Origin: Oceanobacillus chungangensis
Lineage (GTDB): Bacteria > Bacillota > Bacilli > Bacillales > Amphibacillaceae
Length of the DNA: 64,000 nt
Assembly: GCF_003369565.1 (NCBI RefSeq)
Contig: NZ_PIOD01000025.1
Location: 49,428-113,427 of the forward strand
Reading direction: 5' to 3'
Under the pieces are notes generated by a model, which was given only the letters and a program-made list of their open reading frames with translations, did not search any database and was not told where the DNA came from. A program made the position numbers and the translations under genes. This document shows, in pieces, positions 48,598-58,040 of the stretch. Each line of letters starts with the position of its first letter. Positions within the stretch are counted from its first letter, which is position 1.

Positions 48598-50826
48598 TCA
48601 ACGGAATTTAGAGAATTCTCCTGGTGGTATTCCTTCTTGCTGCTTAAAAGTTCGTATAAAAGTATTTACATTCTTATAACCAACCAATGCGCTAACTTCA
48701 TTTACTTTGTAATTTCCATTTTTAAGCAGTTCTTTTGCTTTATTAATCTTTAAATTATTGAGGTGTTTTTTAAAATTAATGTTAGCATTCTTCTTTAATA
48801 CTCTACTAATATAACCTTCCGTTAAATTAAACTTTATAGAGATATCCGTCAACGAAAGATCTTGGTCAAAGTTTTGATTAATATATTCCAAAATACGTAA
48901 TGTAGTTGGATCTGATGTTTCTTTAAATGTGATAATAAAAGTTTGAAATAGAATATCGAAAATCTTATTTAATGAAAAATAGATGTCATCTTTATTATTG
49001 CTATTCAGCAAATCGAATAATCCTTTATTTTGAAGGGAAAATTCATTTATGGATTTATTGTAATGATTTAGGATTCGTTTGACTGTATTTAAAAGTACAT
49101 ATTTAAATTTTATCGTATTTATTGTATCCAATTCCAAAAGAAACAGATTTGTTTCCAAAACGTTTTGAATCAATTTTCCCGCTAATTCAAAATCATTATC
49201 GATGATGGCATTTACTAAAAATCTTTCATCATCTAACGAATAGGAATAGCTTTCATCGTTTAGTAACGGTTCGATAGCAGGGAATAAATCTATTGAGTTA
49301 ACATATGTGTATTTTTTTAACGTTAACTCAATGGCTTCAATAAATGCCGTATTAAAATTATAGATGCTCTCTACAGGCTCAGAAATAGAATGGGTTAGCT
49401 TAATTGACAATTCGTTTTGAATATATGATGTTAGCTTATTTAATTGATCTTCCACTTTCTTCGCTTCTTTAGATGGGAAAATAAAGCAAAGGTCTTTATA
49501 ATCCATTGGAATTTGAATAAAGGGGAGATCATTACTGACACTATTGATTAATGTGATAACCTTATTACGCAAGACTAGTAAATTAGTATTTGAGACATTT
49601 TCTGACTCCAATTCTGGACTTGCGATTGATATAATCGCTATTATACCGCCTCGATTATATTTCTCCATACTAAGTTCCGTTAATTTATGCGGGATCTCTT
49701 CTTTATTTATCGTGCCAAATAAAACAGAGGAGATAAATTCAACCTGTAGTACAGATAATGATTCATTGATTTTGTGCTCGAGCTCTTTATTTTTATCCTG
49801 AATGCCATCTATGTTTCTAATTATATAATCCAATTCGCTTACACTATTATCTTTTACATGATTTTTGAAAGGCATAGGCATATTTTTATTGAACGCATTA
49901 AGTATATCTTGAATTGGATTATAGCTTTTTATCGTTGCGAAATAAAGGATAATTCCTCCAAGTAAGAATAAGCAAAGTGCAAATAATAGCAATACAGATA
50001 AGGAATCTGGTTCAAATTGAAGAAATTTGGTTTCTACTACTAAATAAGAATATTGCAGGTTTACAACAGACGAAGGAATATTATATAGAATTTTACTGTC
50101 CTTCGTATGATTTTTAGTTAGTTTCTCAAAGCTCTCACTCTGTTTTACTGTTGTAATTTCCTCTGTTGAGCGTTTATTATCATCTAAATAAAACGTACCA
50201 GAGATATTTGCCAGTTCTTTTGGAAATAATTTTTCATTCGGGATGCTTATAAAAATATATAAGTATTCATCCAATTGATGATAATAGGTTTGGCTTATAA
50301 ATATTGTGTTATTTTGATTTTGATAGAATTTTTCTTCGAGTAAATAAAAGTTATTAATTTGATCCCTCTCAAATAAATGAGGTGCTGTGATTAAATCTTT
50401 GCTAATACCTATTTGATTCAGATAATCAGCTAGAGGAAAATAACCTTCTTGTGAAACTACATAGTTATCTGAAACCTTAGTAATTCCTACATCTATGTTT
50501 AAATCATCAGTTAAATAAAGACTGTTAACGAGATCATCATAAATATCTGGAAAATAGAATAGGGAACTATTTGAATTACTAATATAATCTTGAACACTCG
50601 GTTGCTTTGAAACTGCTGAAGCATAACGAGCTACACTGTTAATTTTGGAGTCAGTTGTACGACTGGCGGCATCCAAAAATACTTGGTTTTTATAATCGTT
50701 TTGCTGGGAAAAATGATTAAAATTAAAAAGTGTAACTGTGGCGATTATCATTAGTGTGTACAATAAGATTATGGAGAAAAAAGTATAAAAGGTTCTTCTG
50801 AGAATTCTTTTTTTCATCCTTCGCAC
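48598..50826 (-). CDS. Membrane-bound AraC-family regulator (YesS-like)
   Basis: A protein of about 742 residues. TM1 (FYTFFSIILLYTLMIIATVTLF) is followed by an extracellular sensor domain of about 240 residues, TM2 (SVLLLFALCLFLLGGIILYF), a linker, and a C-terminal AraC-type DNA-binding domain with two helix-turn-helix motifs (LTDISIKFNLTEGYISRVLKKN and YKVNEVSALVGYKNVNTFIRTFKQQEG). YesS-like regulators sense extracellular sugars and control a neighbouring ABC importer. It diverges from such an importer. GAGGAG at 50832-50837 favours the GTG at 50826; GTG 50832 and ATG 50817 are alternatives. A perfect cre site lies 18 bases upstream. Confidence 0.85.
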   Translation of the reverse strand: MRRMKKRILRRTFYTFFSIILLYTLMIIATVTLFNFNHFSQQNDYKNQVFLDAASRTTDSKINSVARYASAVSKQPSVQDYISNSNSSLFYFPDIYDDLVNSLYLTDDLNIDVGITKVSDNYVVSQEGYFPLADYLNQIGISKDLITAPHLFERDQINNFYLLEEKFYQNQNNTIFISQTYYHQLDEYLYIFISIPNEKLFPKELANISGTFYLDDNKRSTEEITTVKQSESFEKLTKNHTKDSKILYNIPSSVVNLQYSYLVVETKFLQFEPDSLSVLLLFALCLFLLGGIILYFATIKSYNPIQDILNAFNKNMPMPFKNHVKDNSVSELDYIIRNIDGIQDKNKELEHKINESLSVLQVEFISSVLFGTINKEEIPHKLTELSMEKYNRGGIIAIISIASPELESENVSNTNLLVLRNKVITLINSVSNDLPFIQIPMDYKDLCFIFPSKEAKKVEDQLNKLTSYIQNELSIKLTHSISEPVESIYNFNTAFIEAIELTLKKYTYVNSIDLFPAIEPLLNDESYSYSLDDERFLVNAIIDNDFELAGKLIQNVLETNLFLLELDTINTIKFKYVLLNTVKRILNHYNKSINEFSLQNKGLFDLLNSNNKDDIYFSLNKIFDILFQTFIITFKETSDPTTLRILEYINQNFDQDLSLTDISIKFNLTEGYISRVLKKNANINFKKHLNNLKINKAKELLKNGNYKVNEVSALVGYKNVNTFIRTFKQQEGIPPGEFSKFR

Positions 50827-50843
50827 GTCCACTCCTCAATAAG

Positions 50844-50859
50844 ATGATAACGTTTACAT
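50844..50859. promoter_or_regulatory. cre site (CcpA) at the regulator 5' end
   Basis: ATGATAACGTTTACAT; on the minus strand ATGTAAACGTTATCAT fits the cre consensus at every position. It lies just upstream of the AraC-type regulator start, where bound CcpA would block transcription. Confidence 0.7.
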
Positions 50860-50964
50860 TTAATATAGCATAAATCATATACAAAATGAAGAATAGTATA
50901 CAGAATAGTAGATATATAACAAAAGTTGAGTATAATGACAAAAAATTGATATTGCAGGTATTAA

Positions 50965-50980
50965 ATGTAAGCGCTACAAT
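50965..50980. promoter_or_regulatory. Second cre-like site between regulator and importer
   Basis: ATGTAAGCGCTACAAT matches the cre consensus with one mismatch. It is 28 bases upstream of a candidate -35 for the importer operon. Confidence 0.5.
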
Positions 50981-51007
50981 TACTGTCGTGGAGGCACTCA
51001 CCAATTG

Positions 51008-51036
51008 TTGACAATACTGAAAATACAACTTTGAAT
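51008..51036 (+). promoter_or_regulatory. Candidate SigA promoter of the sugar importer operon
   Basis: TTGACA at 51008-51013, a 17-base spacer and TTGAAT at 51031-51036. The -35 is perfect and the -10 matches at four positions, consistent with a promoter that needs the AraC-type activator. Confidence 0.45.
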
Positions 51037-51135
51037 GAGCTAGTTAGTGCAATTTGAAGGGTGGTGTGTTTAGCCAGTCTAGTAGGAAAAGTTTTGACAT
51101 CTACTATTTAAAAAAAATTGGAAGGAATGGTATGG

Positions 51136-52500
51136 ATGCTTAAAAGGAAAATGTTTGTACCAATTTTATTATCTGGAATATTACTGCTAAGTGCATGTTC
51201 GGATTCAGATAATGCGAGTGGTGAGGCAGAGTCAGAAGGAGACAAAACTGAAATAAAAATTACATGGAGAGGGTTAGGTGATAAAGATAATTTAAAGAGA
51301 TATCTAGAGGGATTTGAGGCCGACTTTGAATCAGAAAATGAAGATATCGACATTGTACTATCGCCAATAACCGCTAGTGAAGGCGATTATTTCTCTAAGG
51401 TAGCATTGACGATGCAGTCTGCTGAAACAGCTCCGGATATCGTATCTGAAGACACATTTATGTTAAGTGCCGATGCGAATGCGGGTTATTTGAAACCGTT
51501 GGATGAGTACGTAGATTCATGGGATGAATGGGATAATTTTATTGAAAATATAAAATCAGGAACCACAGGTAATGATGGAACTATTTATGGTGTACCGACA
51601 ACAACGGATTCTCGGGGTATTTGGTATAACAAAGAAGTTTTTGAAGCGGCTGGCTTGCCAGTTGATTGGCAGCCAGTAAGCTGGAAAGATGTATATGCCG
51701 CAGCTGAAACTATAAAGGAAGCGAATGGTGACGTTGTACCATTTGCAATGAATGTCGCAAAGGCAAATGGTGAGGCAGTTTCCATGCAAACATTCGAAAT
51801 GCTGCTTTATGGAACAGGGGAAACTTTATATGATGGTGACAGTGAAAAATGGAATGTCAATGGACAGGGAATTACCGACGCATTGGTCTTTGTTGATGAA
51901 ATTATGAATAAGCGTGACTTAGGGCCATCTCTTTCAATTGCGCTTAATGCAAATTATAGTTCTGTTATGACCCAGGATTTATTGCCAAATGGTGGTGTTG
52001 GGATGGTGTTGGATGGAAACTGGAACATTGCGAACTATATGGAAGGTGGAGCGGCTCCACTAGAAGATGTTGAAGCAACACTTGGCTTCGCACCTTTTCC
52101 AACAAAGGATGGGGAAGAACCAGGATCTGTAACGATGGCCGGTGGATGGGGCTGGTCTATCCCTGAGAAGTCGAAAAATCACGATGTCGCATGGAAAGTG
52201 ATACAGGCAATGAGCTCAGAGGAGTACCAGACGAAGCGCGCGCTAACTGGGGGCACATTAACAGTTAGAACAGATTCAGCAGAAAGCAGCGATTATTTAG
52301 AACGTCCGTTAATAGAGCCTGCAACGAAGGCCTTGGAAAATGCACATTTCAGACCAAAGAATGACTTATATCCAAACGTTTCAATCGAGATTCAAAATGC
52401 AGTAGAAGCGGTAGCCAGCGGAACAATGTCACCTGAAGATGCTGCTGCTAATTATAAAGCTAAAGTATCAGACATTGTAGGGGAAGAAAACGTTTATTAA
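51136..52500 (+). CDS. Sugar ABC transporter substrate-binding lipoprotein
   Basis: A 454-residue family 1 extracellular solute-binding protein. The signal peptide ends in the lipobox LLLSAC, and the mature chain starts with an acidic Ser/Asp/Glu-rich linker. Typical segments are ITWRGLGDKDNLKRYLEGFEADF, YGVPTTTDSRGIWYNKEVFEAAG and GGWGWSIPEKSKN. In-frame starts at 51118 and 51127 are too close to GGAAGGA at 51120-51126; the ATG at 51136 is well spaced. The likely ligand is an oligosaccharide or sugar acid, as for YtcQ/LplA relatives. It is the first gene of a five-gene unit. Confidence 0.9.
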   Translation: MLKRKMFVPILLSGILLLSACSDSDNASGEAESEGDKTEIKITWRGLGDKDNLKRYLEGFEADFESENEDIDIVLSPITASEGDYFSKVALTMQSAETAPDIVSEDTFMLSADANAGYLKPLDEYVDSWDEWDNFIENIKSGTTGNDGTIYGVPTTTDSRGIWYNKEVFEAAGLPVDWQPVSWKDVYAAAETIKEANGDVVPFAMNVAKANGEAVSMQTFEMLLYGTGETLYDGDSEKWNVNGQGITDALVFVDEIMNKRDLGPSLSIALNANYSSVMTQDLLPNGGVGMVLDGNWNIANYMEGGAAPLEDVEATLGFAPFPTKDGEEPGSVTMAGGWGWSIPEKSKNHDVAWKVIQAMSSEEYQTKRALTGGTLTVRTDSAESSDYLERPLIEPATKALENAHFRPKNDLYPNVSIEIQNAVEAVASGTMSPEDAAANYKAKVSDIVGEENVY

Positions 52501-52567
52501 ATGTTGAATGAGGAATAAAATTTTATTCCTCATTTTCAGGTATCAATTACAAACTGGGGGAAATGAA

Positions 52568-53470
52568 ATGGAAGGTACACCTAATATTTCAGGTAAGAAG
52601 AAAATGTCGGATAATATCAAGTCGTCAATTTTTTTATCACCCGCACTGATATTACTATTAATATTCTTTCTTACTCCAATGCTATTAACAATCGTATTTT
52701 CATTTACCAACCTGGCACTAACTGGATCACAGGCACAAAACCTTAAATTCGTAGGTTTTGAAAATTTTATTCAAATGTTTAACGATGCGGAATTGTATAA
52801 CAGTATTGGAAAAACGCTCATTTTTGTTTTATTTTCTGCTATTATCGGTCAATGTTTTTTAGGATTTTTAATTGCATTCCTAATGAAGGGGAAAAATGCT
52901 ACCTTTCGCAGAGCAATTGGTATTGCTGTAATTGCAGCATGGGTTACTCCTGAAATAGTTGTTGGATTTAGCTGGGTTGCCTTTTTAGGGGATAATGGAA
53001 CGATGAACAGCATTATTACAGCCCTATCAGGTATTGAGCCAATTGCTTTCCTCTTTGAGTACCCGATGGTTAGTGTTGTAGTTGCAAATATATGGCGTGG
53101 AACAGCGTTCTCTATGATGGCATTTCAGGCCGCTCTCGATGATATACCATTGGAAGTAGAAGAGGCAGCAGTCATGGATGGTGCAAGCAGATGGAGAATT
53201 GTTAGAAATATAACAATACCTATCGTTAAAGGGACAATCACGACCAATTTGATGCTAGTGACATTACAAACTTTAGGAGTATTTACTTTAATCTATGCAA
53301 TGACTGGTGGCGGCCCAGGAAACGCGACCATGACTTTACCTGTATATATGTACAAGCAAGCATTTGTAAGTTACCAATTGGGCTATGGAACAGCGATTTC
53401 ATTAGTAATCTTAATAATTGGGGCTCTATTTAGTCTACTGTATATGAGATTTCTTAAGGTAAAAATATAA
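52568..53470 (+). CDS. Sugar ABC transporter permease (MalF/UgpA type)
   Basis: A 300-residue permease with six membrane helices, starting with the typical FLSPALILLLIFFLTPMLLTIVFSF. The EAA loop for ATPase contact is EEAAVMDGASRWRIVRNITIPIV. CTGGGGGAAATGA upstream supports the ATG at 52568; a longer reading from 52508 adds a non-family N terminus. It forms the membrane channel with the next gene. No ATPase gene is present, so a shared MsmX-like ATPase is expected. Confidence 0.9.
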   Translation: MEGTPNISGKKKMSDNIKSSIFLSPALILLLIFFLTPMLLTIVFSFTNLALTGSQAQNLKFVGFENFIQMFNDAELYNSIGKTLIFVLFSAIIGQCFLGFLIAFLMKGKNATFRRAIGIAVIAAWVTPEIVVGFSWVAFLGDNGTMNSIITALSGIEPIAFLFEYPMVSVVVANIWRGTAFSMMAFQAALDDIPLEVEEAAVMDGASRWRIVRNITIPIVKGTITTNLMLVTLQTLGVFTLIYAMTGGGPGNATMTLPVYMYKQAFVSYQLGYGTAISLVILIIGALFSLLYMRFLKVKI

Positions 53471-53482
53471 GGGGAGAATAGC

Positions 53483-54307
53483 ATGAGAATTGGGCGAACA
53501 GAAAAAATAATACATCATGTCATACTTGTATGTTTGGGGGTTATTTTTATTTTACCTCTGCTATGGATGCTGGTAGCGTCAATTGATAGTTCAGCAATTC
53601 AAGCGCTAAAGATACCTGAAAAGTTTACCTTTAATAACTATTTAGGAATCTTAAGTGATCCATCAATTATTAGATCATTTCTAATAGGGATATTCTTGTC
53701 GGGCGGACAATCTATTATTGTAGTGCTTGTTAGTATTCTAGCAGCTTATCCATTATCAAGGTACAAACCATCCTACAAAAAGTCATTCCTATATACAATT
53801 TTATTTCTCACATCATTACCGATGACTGCAGTTATTGTTCCTGTGTTTCAAATGTTTTTGATATTCAATTTCGTGGACAAGTTATGGGCAGTCATGCTTT
53901 TCACGGCAGGTACATCACTGCCTTATGCAATATGGATGATGAAAAACTTCATGGATTCAGTACCACTGGAGTTAGAGGAATCTGCTTGGGTTGATGGTGC
54001 TTCCGTGTGGGTAGGCATAAGAAAAATTGTAGCCCCTTTAATGCTCCCAGGAACATTTACCGTATTAATCTTTACGTACACAGGAAGCTGGGGGAACTTT
54101 TTCGTACCATATATTTTAATTCAATCTCCTGAGAAAATGCCGGCATCGGTTACGATATTCCAGTTTTTTGGGAATTATGGGTTAGTCAATTATGGTGAGC
54201 TTGCAGCTTTCTCTGTTCTATATTCTGCTCCAGTTGTAATTCTATATTATTTATCACAACGGTATATGTCTAAAGGGTTTAGTCTTGGCGGAGCTACAAA
54301 GGGTTAA
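53483..54307 (+). CDS. Sugar ABC transporter permease (MalG/UgpE type)
   Basis: A 274-residue permease with six helices, the early LPLLWMLVASID segment and the EAA loop ELEESAWVDGASVWVGIRKIVAPLM. It starts 12 bases after the previous gene with GGGGAG upstream. It completes the importer with the MalF-type subunit. Confidence 0.9.
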   Translation: MRIGRTEKIIHHVILVCLGVIFILPLLWMLVASIDSSAIQALKIPEKFTFNNYLGILSDPSIIRSFLIGIFLSGGQSIIVVLVSILAAYPLSRYKPSYKKSFLYTILFLTSLPMTAVIVPVFQMFLIFNFVDKLWAVMLFTAGTSLPYAIWMMKNFMDSVPLELEESAWVDGASVWVGIRKIVAPLMLPGTFTVLIFTYTGSWGNFFVPYILIQSPEKMPASVTIFQFFGNYGLVNYGELAAFSVLYSAPVVILYYLSQRYMSKGFSLGGATKG

Positions 54308-54341
54308 TTGTTTAAAAACTAAAAGATAGAGGATGATACTA

Positions 54342-55424
54342 ATGACTGAAAAATTAAAAGTTGCAATTATTGGATGTGGAGGAATTGCAAACGGCAAACA
54401 TCTTCCAAGCTTAAAAAAGGTTACACAAGTCGAGCTGGTAGCCTTTTGTGATATTGAAATAGAAAAGGCAGAGAAGGCAGCCAAAGAATACGGTATTGCG
54501 GATGCTAAAGTTTACAGCAATTACAGGCAATTATTAGAGGATACTGCTATTGATGTTATTCATGTCTGTACACCGAATAATTCACATGCGGAGATATCAA
54601 TTGCAGCACTGGAATCAGGGAAACATGTAATGTGTGAAAAACCGATGTCCAAAACCTCAGAAGAAGCAGAACGAATGGTGGAAGCTGCTGAAAGAACTGG
54701 TAAAAAACTAACAATTGGGTACAATAATCGCTTTCGTACAGATAGCCAGTATCTACATAAGGTCAGCAGACGTGGCGATTTAGGAGAAATATACTTTGCT
54801 AAAGCACATGCGATCCGGAGACGTGCCGTTCCAACTTGGGGAGTATTCTTAGATGAGGAGAAACAAGGTGGTGGGCCATTAATAGATATAGGGACACATG
54901 CACTGGATTTAACGCTTTGGATGATGGACAATTACAAACCAAAAGCCGTGATGGGATCTATATTTCATAAGCTTGGCAAGAAAAAGGATGCCGCAAATGC
55001 ATGGGGACCATGGGATCCAGAGAAATTTACGGTAGAGGATTCAGCATTTGGATTTATTACAATGGAAAACGGAGCAACTATAATACTTGAATCAAGCTGG
55101 GCGATTAATTCGCTTGATGTAGATGAAGCAAAGTGCTCGCTTAGTGGAACAGAGGGCGGAGCTGATATGAAGAATGGCTTACGAATAAATGGGGAAAATT
55201 TCGGGAAGCTTTATACAACTAACGTTGAGTTAGGTGCGGATGGTGTTGCTTTTTATGATGGAACGGAGGAAAGTGATGCAGAATTAGAAGCTCGTCTCTG
55301 GATTGAGAGCATTTTAAATGATACTGAACCGACAGTTAAACCATCAGAGGCATTAGTTGTAACGCAAATTTTGGAAGCAATCTATGAATCTGCGAAGACA
55401 GGTAAAGCGGTATATTTTAATTAA
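54342..55424 (+). CDS. Gfo/Idh/MocA family oxidoreductase 1
   Basis: A 360-residue NAD(P)-dependent sugar oxidoreductase. The N-terminal Rossmann motif is VAIIGCGGIANGKHLPSL, the family signature is CEKPMSKTSEEAERMVEAAERTGKKL and the catalytic-region motif is GGGPLIDIGTHALDLTLWMM. Enzymes of this family oxidise inositol, glucose, or glycoside C3 positions. AGAGGA supports the ATG at 54342; the ATG at 54333 is alternative. Placement after the importer suggests it works on the imported sugar. Confidence 0.9.
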   Translation: MTEKLKVAIIGCGGIANGKHLPSLKKVTQVELVAFCDIEIEKAEKAAKEYGIADAKVYSNYRQLLEDTAIDVIHVCTPNNSHAEISIAALESGKHVMCEKPMSKTSEEAERMVEAAERTGKKLTIGYNNRFRTDSQYLHKVSRRGDLGEIYFAKAHAIRRRAVPTWGVFLDEEKQGGGPLIDIGTHALDLTLWMMDNYKPKAVMGSIFHKLGKKKDAANAWGPWDPEKFTVEDSAFGFITMENGATIILESSWAINSLDVDEAKCSLSGTEGGADMKNGLRINGENFGKLYTTNVELGADGVAFYDGTEESDAELEARLWIESILNDTEPTVKPSEALVVTQILEAIYESAKTGKAVYFN

Positions 55425-55444
55425 TGGAGAGGAGTAAGAGACAT

Positions 55445-56452
55445 ATGATAAATGTAGCATTATTAAGTAGATGGCATGTCCATGCCGATGATTATGCAAG
55501 AGAAGCAGAGGCGAATGAGCAGCTTAACATTGTTCAGGTTTGGGATGAGGACCCAGAGCGCGGAGAGCTATGGGCTGATGAATTAGGTGTTCCTTTTGAA
55601 AAAGATTTGGATGCAGTTTTGTCAAACACAGATATCGATGCGGTTATTGTTACTACACCAACAAGTATGCATAAAGAGGTGATTGTAGGAGCTGCAAAGC
55701 ATAAAAAGCATATTTTTACAGAAAAAGTGTTGGCATTTACGATTGAGGACAGCAAAGAAATCCTTAATACAGTCGAGAAAAACGATGTGAAAATGATGGT
55801 CTCATTACCAAGGTTGACAGAGAGTGATTATTTATATGCCAATCAGGCAATTGAAAAAGGATGGCTAGGGGAACTAACAATGATACGCTGTCGATTGGCA
55901 CATAATGGCGGGGTTGTAGCTGGTGATGCTGAACAAGGCTGGCTTCCTGAGAGATTCTATGATAAAGAAAAAACCGGCGGTGGTTCACTTATAGATCTCG
56001 GTGCACATCCAATTTATTTGACTAATCGACTAGCCGGTCCAGTACAAGCAGTATATGCTCGACTTCAGCCACAGACTAGTATGGACGTAGATGATAGTGC
56101 GGCAGTGATAGTTGAGTATAATTCAGGAGCAATAGGAATTATTGAAACAGGATTCCTATCACATGGCAGCCCTTTTCAATTGGAACTGTATGGAACAGAA
56201 GGCACCATCATGCTGAAAGATGGCGATGCAAGTCTCAATAGTATTCATGTCAATAATAATCAGTGGGTGAAATTGGAGGAGAACTGGGAGGTAACTCCTA
56301 CACCAATGGAGCAATGGGTTAGCGCCATTAATTCAAACACCCTACCTGTTATTACGACAGAAGATGTGTTGAATTTAACATTAGTCAATCAGGCTGCAGC
56401 TCTATCTAATTCCGAGAGAAAGCGTGTAGAGATACGAGAATTTACAAAATAA
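55445..56452 (+). CDS. Gfo/Idh/MocA family oxidoreductase 2
   Basis: A 335-residue second member of the family, with VALLSRWHVHADDYAREAE at the N terminus (no classic GxGxxG; SRWHVHA replaces it), the EKVLAFTIEDSKEILN signature and GGGSLIDLGAHPIYLTNRL. The altered nucleotide-binding loop resembles a subfamily seen with sugar importers. GGAGAGGAG at 55427-55435 supports the ATG at 55445. Paired Gfo/Idh enzymes may act in sequence on one sugar (oxidation then reduction, or epimerisation). Confidence 0.87.
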   Translation: MINVALLSRWHVHADDYAREAEANEQLNIVQVWDEDPERGELWADELGVPFEKDLDAVLSNTDIDAVIVTTPTSMHKEVIVGAAKHKKHIFTEKVLAFTIEDSKEILNTVEKNDVKMMVSLPRLTESDYLYANQAIEKGWLGELTMIRCRLAHNGGVVAGDAEQGWLPERFYDKEKTGGGSLIDLGAHPIYLTNRLAGPVQAVYARLQPQTSMDVDDSAAVIVEYNSGAIGIIETGFLSHGSPFQLELYGTEGTIMLKDGDASLNSIHVNNNQWVKLEENWEVTPTPMEQWVSAINSNTLPVITTEDVLNLTLVNQAAALSNSERKRVEIREFTK

Positions 56453-56509
56453 GGGTTTAATAAGAGCGATCACGAGATCTAGTTTAGAATTCAAGAATTA
56501 GTTATATGT

Positions 56510-56558
56510 CCATGGGGATGAATCAGTACATAATTCAACTCCCCATGGCAGTTATTTT
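56510..56558 (+). terminator. Terminator of the importer operon
   Basis: CCATGGGG at 56510-56517 pairs perfectly with CCCCATGG at 56541-56548, followed by CAGTTATTTTTA. It lies about 60 bases after the last gene. Confidence 0.78.
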
Positions 56559-56612
56559 TATGAAATAAACTTTAATTATAAAAAATGATTTTAAATTACT
56601 CATCACCCCAAC

Positions 56613-57827
56613 CTAATCCAACACGTACTTATTTCTTCCTGCACCTAAACCAAACAGCATAATAAATATGGAAATAATGATAATGGCAATTAATGGTGCC
56701 GTCCAACTTGCTGTGAAATCAAATAAATACCCGATAAAAATAGGGCCTACTGCGGCAAATAGATAACCTAAGGATTGTGCCATTCCAGATAACTCTGCAG
56801 CGTGCACTGGGTTTTTTGCTCGAATTGCCAAAAATGCTAGTGCGAGGGAGAAAGTTCCTGCTAGTCCAAAACCAATGAGGATAATGCCAATAATCATTAG
56901 TGCATAGGAATCGCTGAGTAGTAATCCACTGTAACCAAGAAAAGTGAAAAGAGGCATTGCTATGGCAATACCGCGCTGGGATACCATTTTCCCTGCTAGA
57001 ATTGGTATGAGAAAGTTTATTGGAAGACCAATGAATTGCGTAAATGCAAGCATCCAGCCTGCAGTTTCCAAACTTACTCCCCTAGAATATAGAATTTCCG
57101 GAAGCCAGGAAATTGTCACATAGAAAATGAAAGATTGCAGTCCCATGAAGCATGCGATTTGCCAGGCGAGAGGAGATTGCCACATTCCTTTTCCACTAGT
57201 GCCAATATATTTTACATTCGTTTGGTTATGTATTTCATTTTTATTTGATAGGAATATCCAGATGATGATGCCGATTATCACAGGTATAATCCATGTTAAC
57301 AGTGCAAGCTGCCATCCGAGATTCAACCCACTCGCTAGTGGGACACTGAGTCCAGAAGCTGAAGCTGCAAAGATTCCCATCGATGTGGAATAAACACTTG
57401 TCATCAGTCCTACTTTTAATGGGAATTTGTCCTTAATAAGACCTGGAAGCAAAACATTTAATACCGCAATCCCAACTCCGACTAGTATTGTTCCAGCAAA
57501 AAGCAAGAAAATATTAGATATGGATCGAATACTTATCCCGATTAACAAGATGATTAATCCATACAGCATAGTACGCTCAAATGAAAGACGATTTCCAAGT
57601 TTCGGTGCAATCGGTGACATAATCGCAAACGCAATAAGTGGTAAACTTGTAACAAGTCCCGCACTCCAATTCGATAAACCGACATCGTCGCGAATGAGGC
57701 CAAGGAGCGGACCGACAGATGTAATTGCAGGTCGTAAATTAAATGCTATAACGATAATTCCTGTGATTAATAAAAATAGATACAACTTATTTTCTTGCTG
57801 TGATGTGTTCTCCAAATTCAAATTCAT
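56613..57827 (-). CDS. MFS transporter, CynX/NimT type
   Basis: A 404-residue 12-helix carrier of the CynX/NimT family, with LRPAITSVGPLLGLIRDDVGLSNWSAGLVTSLPLIAFAIMSP, the family start, and GLQSFIFYVTISWLPEIL in the middle. Members are linked to cyanate or 2-nitroimidazole resistance, but most substrates are unknown. AAGGAG is 8 bases before the ATG at 57827; a GTG at 57836 is in frame but touches that site. It stands alone on the minus strand. Confidence 0.87.
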   Translation of the reverse strand: MNLNLENTSQQENKLYLFLLITGIIVIAFNLRPAITSVGPLLGLIRDDVGLSNWSAGLVTSLPLIAFAIMSPIAPKLGNRLSFERTMLYGLIILLIGISIRSISNIFLLFAGTILVGVGIAVLNVLLPGLIKDKFPLKVGLMTSVYSTSMGIFAASASGLSVPLASGLNLGWQLALLTWIIPVIIGIIIWIFLSNKNEIHNQTNVKYIGTSGKGMWQSPLAWQIACFMGLQSFIFYVTISWLPEILYSRGVSLETAGWMLAFTQFIGLPINFLIPILAGKMVSQRGIAIAMPLFTFLGYSGLLLSDSYALMIIGIILIGFGLAGTFSLALAFLAIRAKNPVHAAELSGMAQSLGYLFAAVGPIFIGYLFDFTASWTAPLIAIIIISIFIMLFGLGAGRNKYVLD

Positions 57828-58040
57828 TGAATTCACTCCTTAATTTGCTGCTCGTAGGTTATTTTTGAGTAAATTGCTTTATTATAATGATTTTATCTCA
57901 TATTTCTCATATTATCATAACGCGATTGGGAGTACTTGGAACTATAGATGTAAGAAGCTTCATATCGACCACTAAATCCATACTTAAGAAACTCACGTAA
58001 GTTTGATATAATAGTTGATTGGAAGGTAGTGATATATATT

